From Wolbachia endosymbiont (group A) of Rhinocyllus conicus (GTDB taxonomy: Bacteria; Pseudomonadota; Alphaproteobacteria; Rickettsiales; Anaplasmataceae), in assembly GCF_947250775.1 (NCBI RefSeq), contig NZ_OX366349.1, forward strand, positions 1,426,001-1,490,000: a stretch of 64,000 nucleotides of DNA, in the 5' to 3' direction. Under the pieces are notes generated by a model, which saw nothing but the letters and a program-made list of their open reading frames with translations, made no database searches and was not told the origin of the DNA. This document shows, piece after piece, positions 8,874-17,228 of this stretch (the first letter of the stretch is position 1; each line of letters opens with the position of its first letter). The translations under genes and the position numbers were made by a program.

Positions 8874-9740
8874 TCAAACTATTAATTGAGTGTCACATAC
8901 CCACCATTCTGGTTGCTTTTCTCTGATATTAACTGCAGCAGCTTTTGCATTTTCCTCACTATCGAATATTCCAAAGCATGATACACCACTGCCTGACATG
9001 CGAGAAAGTATAGAGCCTTCTTGTGACTCAAGTGTTGATATCACATCCTGAATTTCAGGTACAAGACTTACTGCTATCTCTTGAAGATCGTTTCTCGTCT
9101 CTTTAAGAAGCTTCAACAAATCCTTTTCAGCGTCATCGCTCCATTTAATTGGCTCAGAAAATTCTCCTTCATGTTTGGAAAATACCTCTAGTGTGCTCAA
9201 AAACTTTTTTTTCGGCTTCACCAGTACTATATTTGTGGGTAGAGAGAATTTTTTTATGGGACACAACTCTTCACCAATACCTCTAACAAAAACTGGCTTG
9301 CTATCTATACTCGCAGGAACATCAGCACCAACGCTTAAAGCTATTTCATTTAAAATCGTCCTATCAATCTTCCACAGCTTCCCTAGTATGCGTACCACAG
9401 CTCCAGCATCTGAGGAGCCACTGCCCAAACCCGCAGCAATTGGTATATTTTTCACAACCTTTACAATGACTTTAGTTCGCGCAGGAGCATATCTAAGCAA
9501 TAGATTAACTGCTCTCATTACGGTGTTGTACCTGTTATTAATTCTAAGTTCGGAATTTACAAATTCAACTGTAGAGTTATCGTATCTAGAATACTTCTCA
9601 CCTACTTTTATTTCCAAAAAATTAGAAAGATTAGCAAAGACAAATAAACCTTCAATCAAGTGATATCCTGTTTCCTTCTTATTTACAACATGCAAAAAAA
9701 GATTGATTTTTGCAGGCGCCTTTACACAAAAACTTTTCAT
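8874..9740 (-). CDS. ispE: 4-diphosphocytidyl-2-C-methyl-D-erythritol kinase
   Basis: Phosphorylates CDP-methylerythritol in the non-mevalonate isoprenoid pathway that Wolbachia uses. The 288-residue GHMP kinase starts with APAKINLFLHV (active-site Lys near residue 11), has the ATP-binding glycine loop GLGSGSSDAGA at 104-114, and ends with the GHMP C-terminal motif SGSGVSCFGIF. First gene of the minus-strand run ispE-Mth938-znuB; addA starts divergently 81 bases away, so promoters for both must lie in 9741-9821. Confidence 0.95.
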   Translation of the reverse strand: MKSFCVKAPAKINLFLHVVNKKETGYHLIEGLFVFANLSNFLEIKVGEKYSRYDNSTVEFVNSELRINNRYNTVMRAVNLLLRYAPARTKVIVKVVKNIPIAAGLGSGSSDAGAVVRILGKLWKIDRTILNEIALSVGADVPASIDSKPVFVRGIGEELCPIKKFSLPTNIVLVKPKKKFLSTLEVFSKHEGEFSEPIKWSDDAEKDLLKLLKETRNDLQEIAVSLVPEIQDVISTLESQEGSILSRMSGSGVSCFGIFDSEENAKAAAVNIREKQPEWWVCDTQLIV

Positions 9741-9821
9741 TATATATCTTCACTAAGATTATTTTTACATTATATATATAATGCTATTTTAGTCAACTTC
9801 TATAAGGTTTTCGCACTTCTG

Positions 9822-12800
9822 ATGAGATCAAATGCCATAAATCCCAATTTCTCTGTATGGGTAAATGCGTCCGCTGGTACAGGCAAAACAAAAATCTTAA
9901 TAGACAGAGTATTGAGACTTTTATTAGAAAACAAAAGAAATATTCTCTGCTTAACGTTCACCAATGCTGCAGCAAACGAGATGGAGAATCGCATTCACAG
10001 CATACTCAGTAAGTGGGCAATATGCTCAGAAAGTGAATTAATAATGGATCTGGAACAACTAGACCTATTGCAAATCAGAAAAAAAGAAACCTGGATCCCA
10101 GTGTCAGCTACTTGGATGACAGGGGATGACGCAGAAATAACGGAGAATGATGCTGAGGTGATAGCACCACATAATCACGATTTAAGTGAAAATCCAGTAG
10201 CTCACCCTTCGACGTCATCCCAGCACCCCTATTTGTCATCCCAGCACCCCTATTTGTCATCCCAGCACCCCTACTTGTCATCCCAGTGCGTGACACTGGG
10301 ATCCAGAAAAAATAAAGATTATTTAACAAGAGCAAGAAGGCTTTTCTCTGAATTGGAAAATCTTGGTCTAACTATACAAACCATACACGCTTTCTGTTAC
10401 AAACTAATTTCCAACTTTCCCATAGAAGCTGGCATCGCCCCAAATTGTACGCTGAGTGAATGTAAAGAATTACATTCCATCATATTCAATAAAGTGCTTC
10501 ATAATGAAACTGTGCAGGATAATATCAATCTTATTGCGGCTGAATTTGATGAAAATAAGCTACGCGATTTGCTTTATACTTTATGTATAAAAAGATCGAT
10601 ATCAGAAAATGATTCAGAATATATCAAAGATAAACTCAGTGCTCCAGATGAAATTCATGACTTACAGAGTGAAACGACTGAGCACATAAAAAGATTAGCC
10701 GAGATATTAAGTGAAGGCAGTAAAAGAGATCAGAGTTATAGTGCAATGCTCTATGATTGGTGTAATAGATTCCTTGTAAAATCTCCTATCATTCCACCAC
10801 TCTCTGTCATTCCAGCGCGTGACGCTGGAATCCAGAAAAAAAGAAATATGGATCCCAGTGTCAAGCACTGGGATGACACCGGAATGGAGCGGAAAGACAC
10901 CAGAATAGAAGATTTAGCCAAGGTATTTCTCAAATCAGAATCGCACGAAAAAAAGAGCATATCATCCATTGCAACAAAAAGTACTTTGGAAAAATTTAGA
11001 GATGCAGAGCAAATAATAGAGAGCGTTCAGAATGTAGTGTTTACTCATATAAAAGACATGAACTCTTATCAAATATTCAAGAGAACCAGTAGCTTACTTG
11101 GTATATTTAAAGTATATGTTGATCTATACAGTAGCGAAAAATCAAAAAACGCACTGCTTGACTACAATGATATAATTGGCTTAGCAACAAATCTTCTCAG
11201 CAATCCAAACTACAAAGATTGGATATTGTTTAACTTGGATCAAAAAATAGATCACATCCTTGTTGACGAGGCACAAGACAATAGCATCAGCCAGTGGAAA
11301 ATTATAACAAATCTCTGCGATGAATTTTTTGCCGGTAATGATGAAAAGCGAACCTTATTTGTAGTTGGTGACGTAAAACAATCCATATACAGATTTCAAG
11401 GAGCAAATCCCCATCTATTCAACTACATGCAACAATACTTTCATACGAAAACTGGTGGCAGAGATTGGATATCATGCCAACTTGAAAAGTCATTTCGTTC
11501 AACTCCAGAAGTTTTAATGCTTGTAGATAGAATATTTAATAACTTCCGCGCAGAAATATCTTTTGTTGATAATGAAATAAAACATGTTCCACATAGAGAG
11601 AATGACCAAGGATATATTGAAATTTGGCCAGCGTTACCAAAGTGTAAAGAGAAAGAACAGCGAGCTTTACAAATTCCTCTGACATGCAGGGAAAATTATA
11701 TAATAACAGATCGATTACTTGCTCAAACAATAGCCAACAGAATTCACAATTGGTTAAACGAAGGGCGGATTTTAGTCGCTAAAGATCGCCATATAGAGCC
11801 AAGGGACATTGTGATTCTGGTACGGCAACGAAACGTGTTAGTTGATTACATAATAAGCGAACTTAAAAAAGCAAACGTGCCAGTTGTAGGCCGAGATTAT
11901 TTTAGAATTATGGACTATATAGCCGTGCAGGACTTAATAGCTTTGGCCGAATTTTTACTCCTCCAGGCAAATGATCTAGCTCTTGCAAATGCTTTAAAAT
12001 CACCGTTATTCAATTTTACCGAGGATGATTTATTTAACATTGCATATGACCGTAAAGAGCATTCACTATGGGAAAGAATTCAGGATTATTCTGTGGTTAT
12101 CTATAGTGAATTAAACTATCTCATTAACTTATCTCGCATAGAGTCTCCTCTTGCACTATTTACACATATATTGCGTACAGGTAAGAAGAAATTTGCTGCA
12201 AGGCTAGGTCTTGAGTGCTTCGAGGTTCTAGACGAATTTATGAACCTTGTGTTGCAATTTGAAAACCCATCTCTTCAAGCATTTGTTCAATGGATCAAGG
12301 AGAATAATCCGGAGATTAAGAATGATATGCAATCAGAACGCAATGCTGTGCGAATAATGACAATTCACAAATCAAAAGGTCTGCAAGCTCCCATAGTATT
12401 TTTGGTTGATACAAACACAGTGCCAAGAAACAGTGAAAGCATTATCTTTGATGGAACGGAAGTGCCATTTTGGTGTGGAAAAAACAATAACGCTTATTGT
12501 GATCAAGTAAAAAGAGAGAAAAAACTAGAGGATTATAACGAATATTTGCGTTTATTATACGTAGCACTCACACGTGCTGAAGATGAGTTATACATCTTAA
12601 GTAAAGAGCCAGTGCAAAAGGGCTCTTGGTATGATCTAATCACTCAGTATGGAGAACCATATGAAAAGAAACAAGCATACTTACAGCCAATATTTAAAGA
12701 AAAAGTTGAAGTGCTATGTGTGAACGCAAACTACCCTTACATTTATAAAAAACGTGATTATTTTGACGTTCCAGTCATTTCCCTTCCGCCAAACCTATCA

Positions 12801-13379
12801 ATGTCATTCCAGCGCCCTCTTTCGTCATTCCAACATCCTTCCTTGTCATCCCAGCGTCCTCCCCTGTCATCCCAGTGCTTGACACTGGGATCCAGTAAAA
12901 AAGAAGGAAAATCAGCATCAGCTACTTGGATGACAGATGGTTATACAAGAGGCCTGATCATTCACAGCATATTACAATATATGCCCAAGATAGAAAAAGA
13001 AAGGAGAAAAAACTGGGTCAGAAAATATCTTGACAATATAAACACCAGTGAAGATAAGGATGAAATTTACAGTAAAATATTGGCCTTTAATGAAAAATAT
13101 GGCTATTTGTTTGACTTAGAAGGCAAATCAGAGATTACACTGAGTGGAATAATCGATGGCGAACCAGTATTAGTACGACTAGATAGGCTATGCATAACGC
13201 AAGATAAAGCGATCATAATTGACTACAAATCACACCGTAACGTTTCTGTTTCCTTATTAAATGAAATAAAAAAGCAAATGCTGACCTATAAAACCTTAGT
13301 ACAAGAAATATATCCAAACAAGCAAGTAGAGTGTGTGGTTATTTGGGTGGAAGATTTAACCATTCAATCTGACCTTTAA
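9822..13379 (+). CDS. addA: AddA-type double-strand break repair helicase-nuclease with in-frame palindrome insertions
   Basis: UvrD-like helicase with a C-terminal nuclease, used in recombinational repair. From ATG 9822 it has 1,185 residues: Walker A ASAGTGKT at 16-23, DEAQD, GDVKQSIYRFQGA, IMTIHKSKGLQAP and LLYVALTRAEDEL helicase motifs, and a C-terminal PD-(D/E)XK core ending IIDYKS. Longer in-frame starts reach back to 9660 but overlap ispE and add a non-family tail. Three palindromic insertions (about 10089-10316, 10801-10890, 12801-12936) keep the frame open and fall between conserved blocks, so the enzyme may still work. The partner AddB is not in the window. Confidence 0.93.
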   Translation: MRSNAINPNFSVWVNASAGTGKTKILIDRVLRLLLENKRNILCLTFTNAAANEMENRIHSILSKWAICSESELIMDLEQLDLLQIRKKETWIPVSATWMTGDDAEITENDAEVIAPHNHDLSENPVAHPSTSSQHPYLSSQHPYLSSQHPYLSSQCVTLGSRKNKDYLTRARRLFSELENLGLTIQTIHAFCYKLISNFPIEAGIAPNCTLSECKELHSIIFNKVLHNETVQDNINLIAAEFDENKLRDLLYTLCIKRSISENDSEYIKDKLSAPDEIHDLQSETTEHIKRLAEILSEGSKRDQSYSAMLYDWCNRFLVKSPIIPPLSVIPARDAGIQKKRNMDPSVKHWDDTGMERKDTRIEDLAKVFLKSESHEKKSISSIATKSTLEKFRDAEQIIESVQNVVFTHIKDMNSYQIFKRTSSLLGIFKVYVDLYSSEKSKNALLDYNDIIGLATNLLSNPNYKDWILFNLDQKIDHILVDEAQDNSISQWKIITNLCDEFFAGNDEKRTLFVVGDVKQSIYRFQGANPHLFNYMQQYFHTKTGGRDWISCQLEKSFRSTPEVLMLVDRIFNNFRAEISFVDNEIKHVPHRENDQGYIEIWPALPKCKEKEQRALQIPLTCRENYIITDRLLAQTIANRIHNWLNEGRILVAKDRHIEPRDIVILVRQRNVLVDYIISELKKANVPVVGRDYFRIMDYIAVQDLIALAEFLLLQANDLALANALKSPLFNFTEDDLFNIAYDRKEHSLWERIQDYSVVIYSELNYLINLSRIESPLALFTHILRTGKKKFAARLGLECFEVLDEFMNLVLQFENPSLQAFVQWIKENNPEIKNDMQSERNAVRIMTIHKSKGLQAPIVFLVDTNTVPRNSESIIFDGTEVPFWCGKNNNAYCDQVKREKKLEDYNEYLRLLYVALTRAEDELYILSKEPVQKGSWYDLITQYGEPYEKKQAYLQPIFKEKVEVLCVNANYPYIYKKRDYFDVPVISLPPNLSMSFQRPLSSFQHPSLSSQRPPLSSQCLTLGSSKKEGKSASATWMTDGYTRGLIIHSILQYMPKIEKERRKNWVRKYLDNINTSEDKDEIYSKILAFNEKYGYLFDLEGKSEITLSGIIDGEPVLVRLDRLCITQDKAIIIDYKSHRNVSVSLLNEIKKQMLTYKTLVQEIYPNKQVECVVIWVEDLTIQSDL
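10089..10316. repeat. Palindromic element inserted in addA (insertion 1, with 21-bp tandem repeats)
   Basis: Contains ATCCCAGTG-loop-CACTGGGAT palindrome arms and three head-to-tail 21-bp units at 10214-10276 starting GTCATCCCAGCACCCCT, followed by a full palindrome at 10277-10306. Translated, it gives a low-complexity stretch of repeated SSQHPYL. It lies between the conserved N-terminal helicase blocks and has no counterpart in other AddA proteins as I know them. Confidence 0.85.
10801..10890. repeat. Palindromic element inserted in addA (insertion 2)
   Basis: Two palindromes in a row: CATTCCAGCG-loop-CGCTGGAATCC and GGATCCCAGTG-loop-CACTGGGATGAC. The coding frame passes through without a stop, giving residues such as VIPARDAGIQKK. 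Confidence 0.85.
12801..12936. repeat. Palindromic element inserted in addA (insertion 3)
   Basis: Four GTCAT(T/C)CCAGC-type half units followed by a full CCCAGTG-loop-CACTGGG palindrome and the half unit GCTACTTGGATGACAG also seen in insertion 1. The frame stays open, and the surrounding sequence resumes at a helical block of the nuclease part. Confidence 0.85.
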
Positions 13380-13962
13380 CGAAACTTGATTACAAGAAAT
13401 AGCTACTACGTCATACCCCGCGGTATCTCTTAGCATAGATCCCTTACTTAACCGTCATACCGCGATTCATTCGCGGTATCTCATCAGCTAACAAGCAGCG
13501 GGATGACAGCAGTCCTACGTCATACCGCTGCGGATAGATCCCGCTAACAAGTAGCGGGATGACGAATTAATTAACTGTCATGCCGCCGCGAACCGTCATA
13601 CCGCCACTCCTTTCTCGTCATGCCACCACGAACCGTCATACCGCGATTCATTCGCGGTATCTCATCAGCTAACAAGCAGCGGGATGACAGCAGTCCTACG
13701 TCATACCGCTGCGGATAGATCCCGCTAACAAGTAGCGGGATGACGAATTACTTAACTGTCATGCCACCACGAACCGTCATACCGCGATTCATTCGCGGTA
13801 TCTCTAGATCCCGCTAACAAGTAGCGGGATGACGAATTAATTAACTGTCATGCCGCCGCGAACCGTCATACCGCCACTCCTTTCTCGTCATGCCGCCGCG
13901 AACCGTCATCCCGCTACTCCTTTCCCGTCATCCCGCTACGTGTTAGCGGGATCTCAGCATAG
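13380..13962. repeat. Palindrome array 2
   Basis: About 580 bp without a gene, filled from about 13411 by GTCAT-flanked palindromes of three types: CCCGCTA-loop-TAGCGGG, TACCGCGA-loop-TCGCGGTA and CCACCGCGAACC connectors. A block of about 150 bp that begins near 13449 recurs near 13642. This is not a CRISPR array because repeats are palindromic, directly adjoin one another and have no unique spacers. Confidence 0.9.
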
Positions 13963-14253
13963 CTATCTTAAAGCTAAGTAATATAAGTCAACCCAGCTAG
14001 GATTCTTTTGATTGATCAAATTAATTTTCCACTGCCTTGGCCATTCTTTCAGGCGCCTTTCTCTTGCAATAGCTAAACTTATATCTTCAAACTCTTCAAA
14101 ATATACAAGTTTATTTACATTATATCTTGATGTAAAACCTGAAACAATTTTGTTTTTGTGTTCCCAAATCCTCTTGATCAAATTTGCAGTTACACCAATA
14201 TATAATGTGCTATTAGCTTTATTTGTAAGTATATAGATATATGATAACTTCAT
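13963..14253 (-). CDS. GIY-YIG domain endonuclease-like protein
   Basis: 96 residues forming a single GIY-YIG nuclease domain: YIYILTNK, then LYIGVT, the conserved Arg in LIKRIWEHK, and the Glu-containing YFEEFEDISLAIARE segment. This matches the small stand-alone UPF0213/YhbQ-type group, whose cellular role is not settled. It is sandwiched between palindrome array 2 and the small inverted-end element at 14264-14398, so it is a candidate for involvement in repeat dynamics, but nothing in the sequence proves that. Confidence 0.88.
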   Translation of the reverse strand: MKLSYIYILTNKANSTLYIGVTANLIKRIWEHKNKIVSGFTSRYNVNKLVYFEEFEDISLAIARERRLKEWPRQWKINLINQKNPSWVDLYYLALR

Positions 14254-14263
14254 CTTAATCGTT

Positions 14264-14398
14264 TATAGCTAAAGTAACTGAGGTTTACCAACATTATACT
14301 ACACCATCGTGCCACAATAAAACTTACCGTCATCCCGCCGCGCCGCTAACACGTAGCGGAATGACGATTGTCGGTAAATCTAAGTTACTGTAGCTATA
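14264..14398. repeat. Small MITE-like element with imperfect ~30-bp inverted ends
   Basis: The left end (TATAGCTAAAGTAACTGAGG, continuing to 14292) and the right end (14370-14398) are imperfect inverted copies with four to five differences by eye. The centre holds one degenerate GTCAT palindrome. Similar ends appear alone at 6235-6256 and 59742-59768, so this is a small dispersed family. Confidence 0.55.
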
Positions 14399-14405
14399 AA
14401 AGCTT

Positions 14406-15083
14406 TCACAACAACCTATTTTCCTTGAAACTAAAATAGCTACTGAATGTAATAATAATGTGGTCTATTAATTCTATTCCTATACTTTGGCAAGCTTCTG
14501 CTAGTTGCCTAGTGAGAGATATATCGCTATTTGAAGGTTGTGTATCTCCGCTTGGATGATTGTGAGATATTACAATGGATGTTGAACCAATCAAAAGTGC
14601 GCGCTTGATGATCTCTCTGACATAAAGAGGAGTTTGATCTACTGTACCAACGTTTTGCAGGTCTTCCGCTATTAGACGATACTTTTTATTCATATAGATG
14701 ACGCGAAAATTTTCCTTATTGAGGCTTCCTATGCTTATTCTTAAATAATCAAGCAATTTTTCCCAGTTATCGATTATAGGCAGGTCTTTTATTTCTTCTC
14801 TTGCAGAACGAACAAAGGCTTGTTTCACACAAAAGATGGCAGATATTGCTGCATTGCTGACACCATCAACATTTTGCAGTGCTTCCAGGTCAGCATTAAA
14901 AACTTTATTCAAACTGCCAAAATTTTCTATCAAACTCTTTGCTATCGGCTTTACATCAATTCTACTGTATGCTGAATATAAAATGTGCTCTAAAACTTCA
15001 TAATCAAGTAATGATTGTCCATTATCTAAAATAATTTTCTCTCTTAGGCGCTTTCTATGCCCCTTTTCGTAATTTTTCATCAT
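14406..15083 (-). CDS. radC: RadC family JAB/MPN-domain protein
   Basis: 225 residues. The N-terminal third contains a helix-hairpin-helix-like segment (LEALQNVDGVSNAAISAI). The C-terminal two-thirds is the JAMM metalloprotease fold with H174, H176 and D187 in SHNHPSGDTQPSNSD, the intact H-x-H-x10-D zinc motif. RadC was once tied to DNA repair, but its biochemical function is not established. It starts at either of two adjacent ATGs (15083 or 15080). It lies just inside the inverted segment next to palindrome array 3. Confidence 0.93.
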   Translation of the reverse strand: MMKNYEKGHRKRLREKIILDNGQSLLDYEVLEHILYSAYSRIDVKPIAKSLIENFGSLNKVFNADLEALQNVDGVSNAAISAIFCVKQAFVRSAREEIKDLPIIDNWEKLLDYLRISIGSLNKENFRVIYMNKKYRLIAEDLQNVGTVDQTPLYVREIIKRALLIGSTSIVISHNHPSGDTQPSNSDISLTRQLAEACQSIGIELIDHIIITFSSYFSFKENRLL

Positions 15084-15416
15084 TAGTGAATTGCTTATCT
15101 CTTGTATAATAAGAAGTTAGATTTTTAAGTAAAATATTTAATAAAGCGCATGACGCACAATTGTAAGAACATTCATTTTTAAAGACAGTAAATGGTGTCA
15201 TCAAAGTAGCTGACGCGAGCTCTACGTCATACCGCAATTCATTCGCGGTATCTCAGCAGATCCCGCTAACAAGTAGCGGGATGACGAAGTTATCGTCATG
15301 CCACCGCGAACCGTCATATCGCCGCAGACCGTCATACCGCCGCGGTATCTCTTAGCATAGATCCCGCTAACAAGCAGCGGGATGACGAAGTTATCGTCAT
15401 GCCACCGCGAACCGTC
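15084..15416. repeat. Palindrome array 3 (15221-15416) and AT-rich spacer
   Basis: 15084-15220 shows no supported gene; a weak minus-strand frame overlaps the radC start and I do not accept it. From 15221 onward are GTCAT-family palindromes; 15259-15387 is an inverted copy of 1784-1912. The array ends directly against the 3' half of the reverse transcriptase at 15417. Confidence 0.85.
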
Positions 15417-16403
15417 ATCTCACCGTTGCTAGCTTGTGTTGCATTACACGGATTAGAGCAACATGTCAAAAAAGCATTAACAAACGAACTCTTTCAATGC
15501 ATGAAAAGAAAATATGGTAGGATATCGCATAGAAACGCGCAAAAGTCTATTAGTGTAATTTTCTACTGTGATGATTTTGTCATCATACATGAAAACGAAG
15601 AGATTATTCTTAAAGCAAAAATTTTAGTTGAAGAATGGTTAGAAACCATTGGACTAAAATTAAAGCCCTCTAAAACAAGAGTTTCTCATACATTAAGAAC
15701 CATTGACGAAACAAAACCAGGATTTGATTTTCTTGGATTTTCAATAAGACAATATCCAATAAAAGAAAGTAAGAAAGGTTACAAGTTATTAATCAAACCA
15801 AGTCGTAATTCTATAAAACAGCATACACTAGCTATTAAACATAAACTCAGAGAAATGCGTGGAGCACCACAAGAACGGGTGATAAAGGATCTCAATCCAA
15901 TAAACAGAGGATGGAGTCAATATTACTCCTCGGTAGTTTCATGTAAAATCTTTAGCTCATTGGATAATATTATGCATAGAAAACTCTGGAAGTGGGCAGT
16001 TTTTAGGCACCCAAACAAAGGGAGATGCTGGATAAAAAGAAAGTACTTTAAGAAGTATAATAACGAAAACTGGCGCTTTATGACAAGTAACAAGGTACGT
16101 CTTACTATACACAGCGATCATGTTATTAAACGACATATCAAAGTGCAAAAAACCAGATCCCCATATGATGGTGATTGGGTATATTGGGGTAAACGTCTGA
16201 GAAAAATACCAGATAAGCCACTAGGAGTAATAAAATTATTGAGGTTGCAACAAAGTAAATGCGATAATTGTAGACTATGGTTTAAAAGTGATGATACAAT
16301 AGAAATACATCACAAAGACCGGAATAGACGAAACAATATGATCACAAACTTATCTTTGTTACATGGACATTGTCACGATGAATTACACAGGAGGTGTGCA
16401 TGA
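15417..16403 (+). pseudogene. ltrA: Group II intron reverse transcriptase/maturase, 3' half with HNH domain
   Basis: Begins in frame at ISPLLACVALHGLE, the block that normally follows QGG in LtrA-type enzymes. It goes on with the catalytic FYCDDF motif, the thumb and maturase X domain (GFDFLGF, NRGWSQYY), and a C-terminal HNH endonuclease (CDNC, IEIHHKDRNRRNN, HGHCHDELHR). About 328 residues. No start codon or ribosome site of its own; the apparent upstream start is palindrome sequence. Its 5' half is at 3913-4715 on the other strand. All catalytic residues are intact, so separation probably happened recently. Confidence 0.92.
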
Positions 16404-16499
16404 AAAGCACCAAATTAGAGAGAAGCCGTATGAGGCGCAAAGTCTCACGTACGGTTTTGCAGTCGAGTGAGGAAGGGCGACCTTCTTCACTTAGACAAC
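15419..16499 (+). mobile_element. Group II intron, 3' half (RT end plus domains V and VI)
   Basis: After the HNH domain the ribozyme tail follows. Domain V is at about 16422-16459, a hairpin with arms GAAGCCGTATGAG and CTCACGTACGGTTT, and domain VI is at about 16460-16499 with a bulged A near the 3' end. The intron ends at AC (16499), chosen because joining 5141 to 16500 restores the nuclease frame. The 5' half is at 3913-5140 (-). Confidence 0.85.
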
Positions 16500-16840
16500 A
16501 ATACGCAGAAGAAACAACAGAAGAGGACTTAAAAGAGATAGCAGAAAAAGCGCCAATAATAAAGCTAGCATATGATGAATTAGACAAGTTTCGTTGGAAC
16601 GAAAAAGATTTAGTAGCTTACGAAGAAAGAATAATGGATCTACGGAAAGAAGAAGCCATTCTTGAATACAGACTTGATCTTGCTGAAGAGAAAGGTATAC
16701 AAAAAGGTATAGAGAAAGGAAAAATTGAAGTCGCAAAAGCAATGCTGGCTAATAATGTTGATGTCAACACTATTGTCAAGTGTACTGGCCTTTCTATTAG
16801 TGAGATTGAAGAATTAAGTGTGAACGGTTACATTACATAA
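16500..16840 (+). pseudogene. Rpn-family PD-(D/E)XK nuclease, C-terminal exon
   Basis: About 113 codons starting KYAEETTEEDLKEIAEK after joining. It matches the C-terminal half of Rpn-type nucleases: a helical stretch with FRWNEKDLVAYEE, a Glu/Lys-rich segment with EKGIQKGIEKGK, and the tail ANNVDVNTIVKCTGLSISEIEEL that closes many such proteins. The matching N-terminal parts are at 5141-5518 and 5863-6025 on the other strand. It overlaps the end of ccmH by eight bases, tail to tail. Confidence 0.88.
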
Positions 16841-17228
16841 AAGGTTTAAATATACTGGACATACTGATATACTTTCGTATTAAAAAACACCCAATAAGCA
16901 GAGTTGTGAGTGGAATAAACCACAAAATGTAAGTGCTAGGTGGGGTAGTTATAATTGAATTGCCGTAAGAATTTTTTAACTCTGAGATTATCTCTTCATC
17001 TGTGTATCCATCATTGATTTTTTTACGAATTGCTTCTCGCATATCATACGCAATCTGAGATCCAGATTCAGACAATGATTCGCCAGAACATATTGGACAC
17101 CTTATTATTTCAAATAAACTGGTTGCTCGTTTTTCCATGCTTTTATCTCTGAGTTTATTATCCAGAGTAAAAGCGTTTACGCCTGAGTGAAATATCAATA
17201 TGAAAAGTAAACTAACTACTGCTCTCAT
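16833..17228 (-). CDS. ccmH: Cytochrome c maturation protein CcmH
   Basis: Thiol-disulfide partner that keeps apocytochrome c reduced for heme attachment. 131 residues: a signal peptide (about 1-19), the R-C-x-x-C motif RCPIC (C44, C47) and a C-terminal membrane segment near 104-120. The residues after the second Cys (SGESLSESGSQIAYDMR) match the family pattern. It overlaps the upstream DUF2125-like gene by 17 bases, so translation is probably coupled. Other ccm genes are not in the window, as expected for the scattered system of Rickettsiales. Confidence 0.92.
   Translation of the reverse strand: MRAVVSLLFILIFHSGVNAFTLDNKLRDKSMEKRATSLFEIIRCPICSGESLSESGSQIAYDMREAIRKKINDGYTDEEIISELKNSYGNSIITTPPSTYILWFIPLTTLLIGCFLIRKYISMSSIFKPFM

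Noticed and set aside
13411..13962. Regularly repeated short sequences resembling a CRISPR array
   Set aside because: Units are palindromes in several types, directly abut and lack unique spacers; no cas genes nearby.
15055..15237. 60-codon minus-strand frame upstream of radC
   Set aside because: Overlaps the radC start, begins inside a palindrome array and shows no family features.
3913..16403. Retron or diversity-generating retroelement reading of the reverse transcriptase
   Set aside because: The maturase X domain, HNH domain and domain V/VI RNA identify a group II intron protein.
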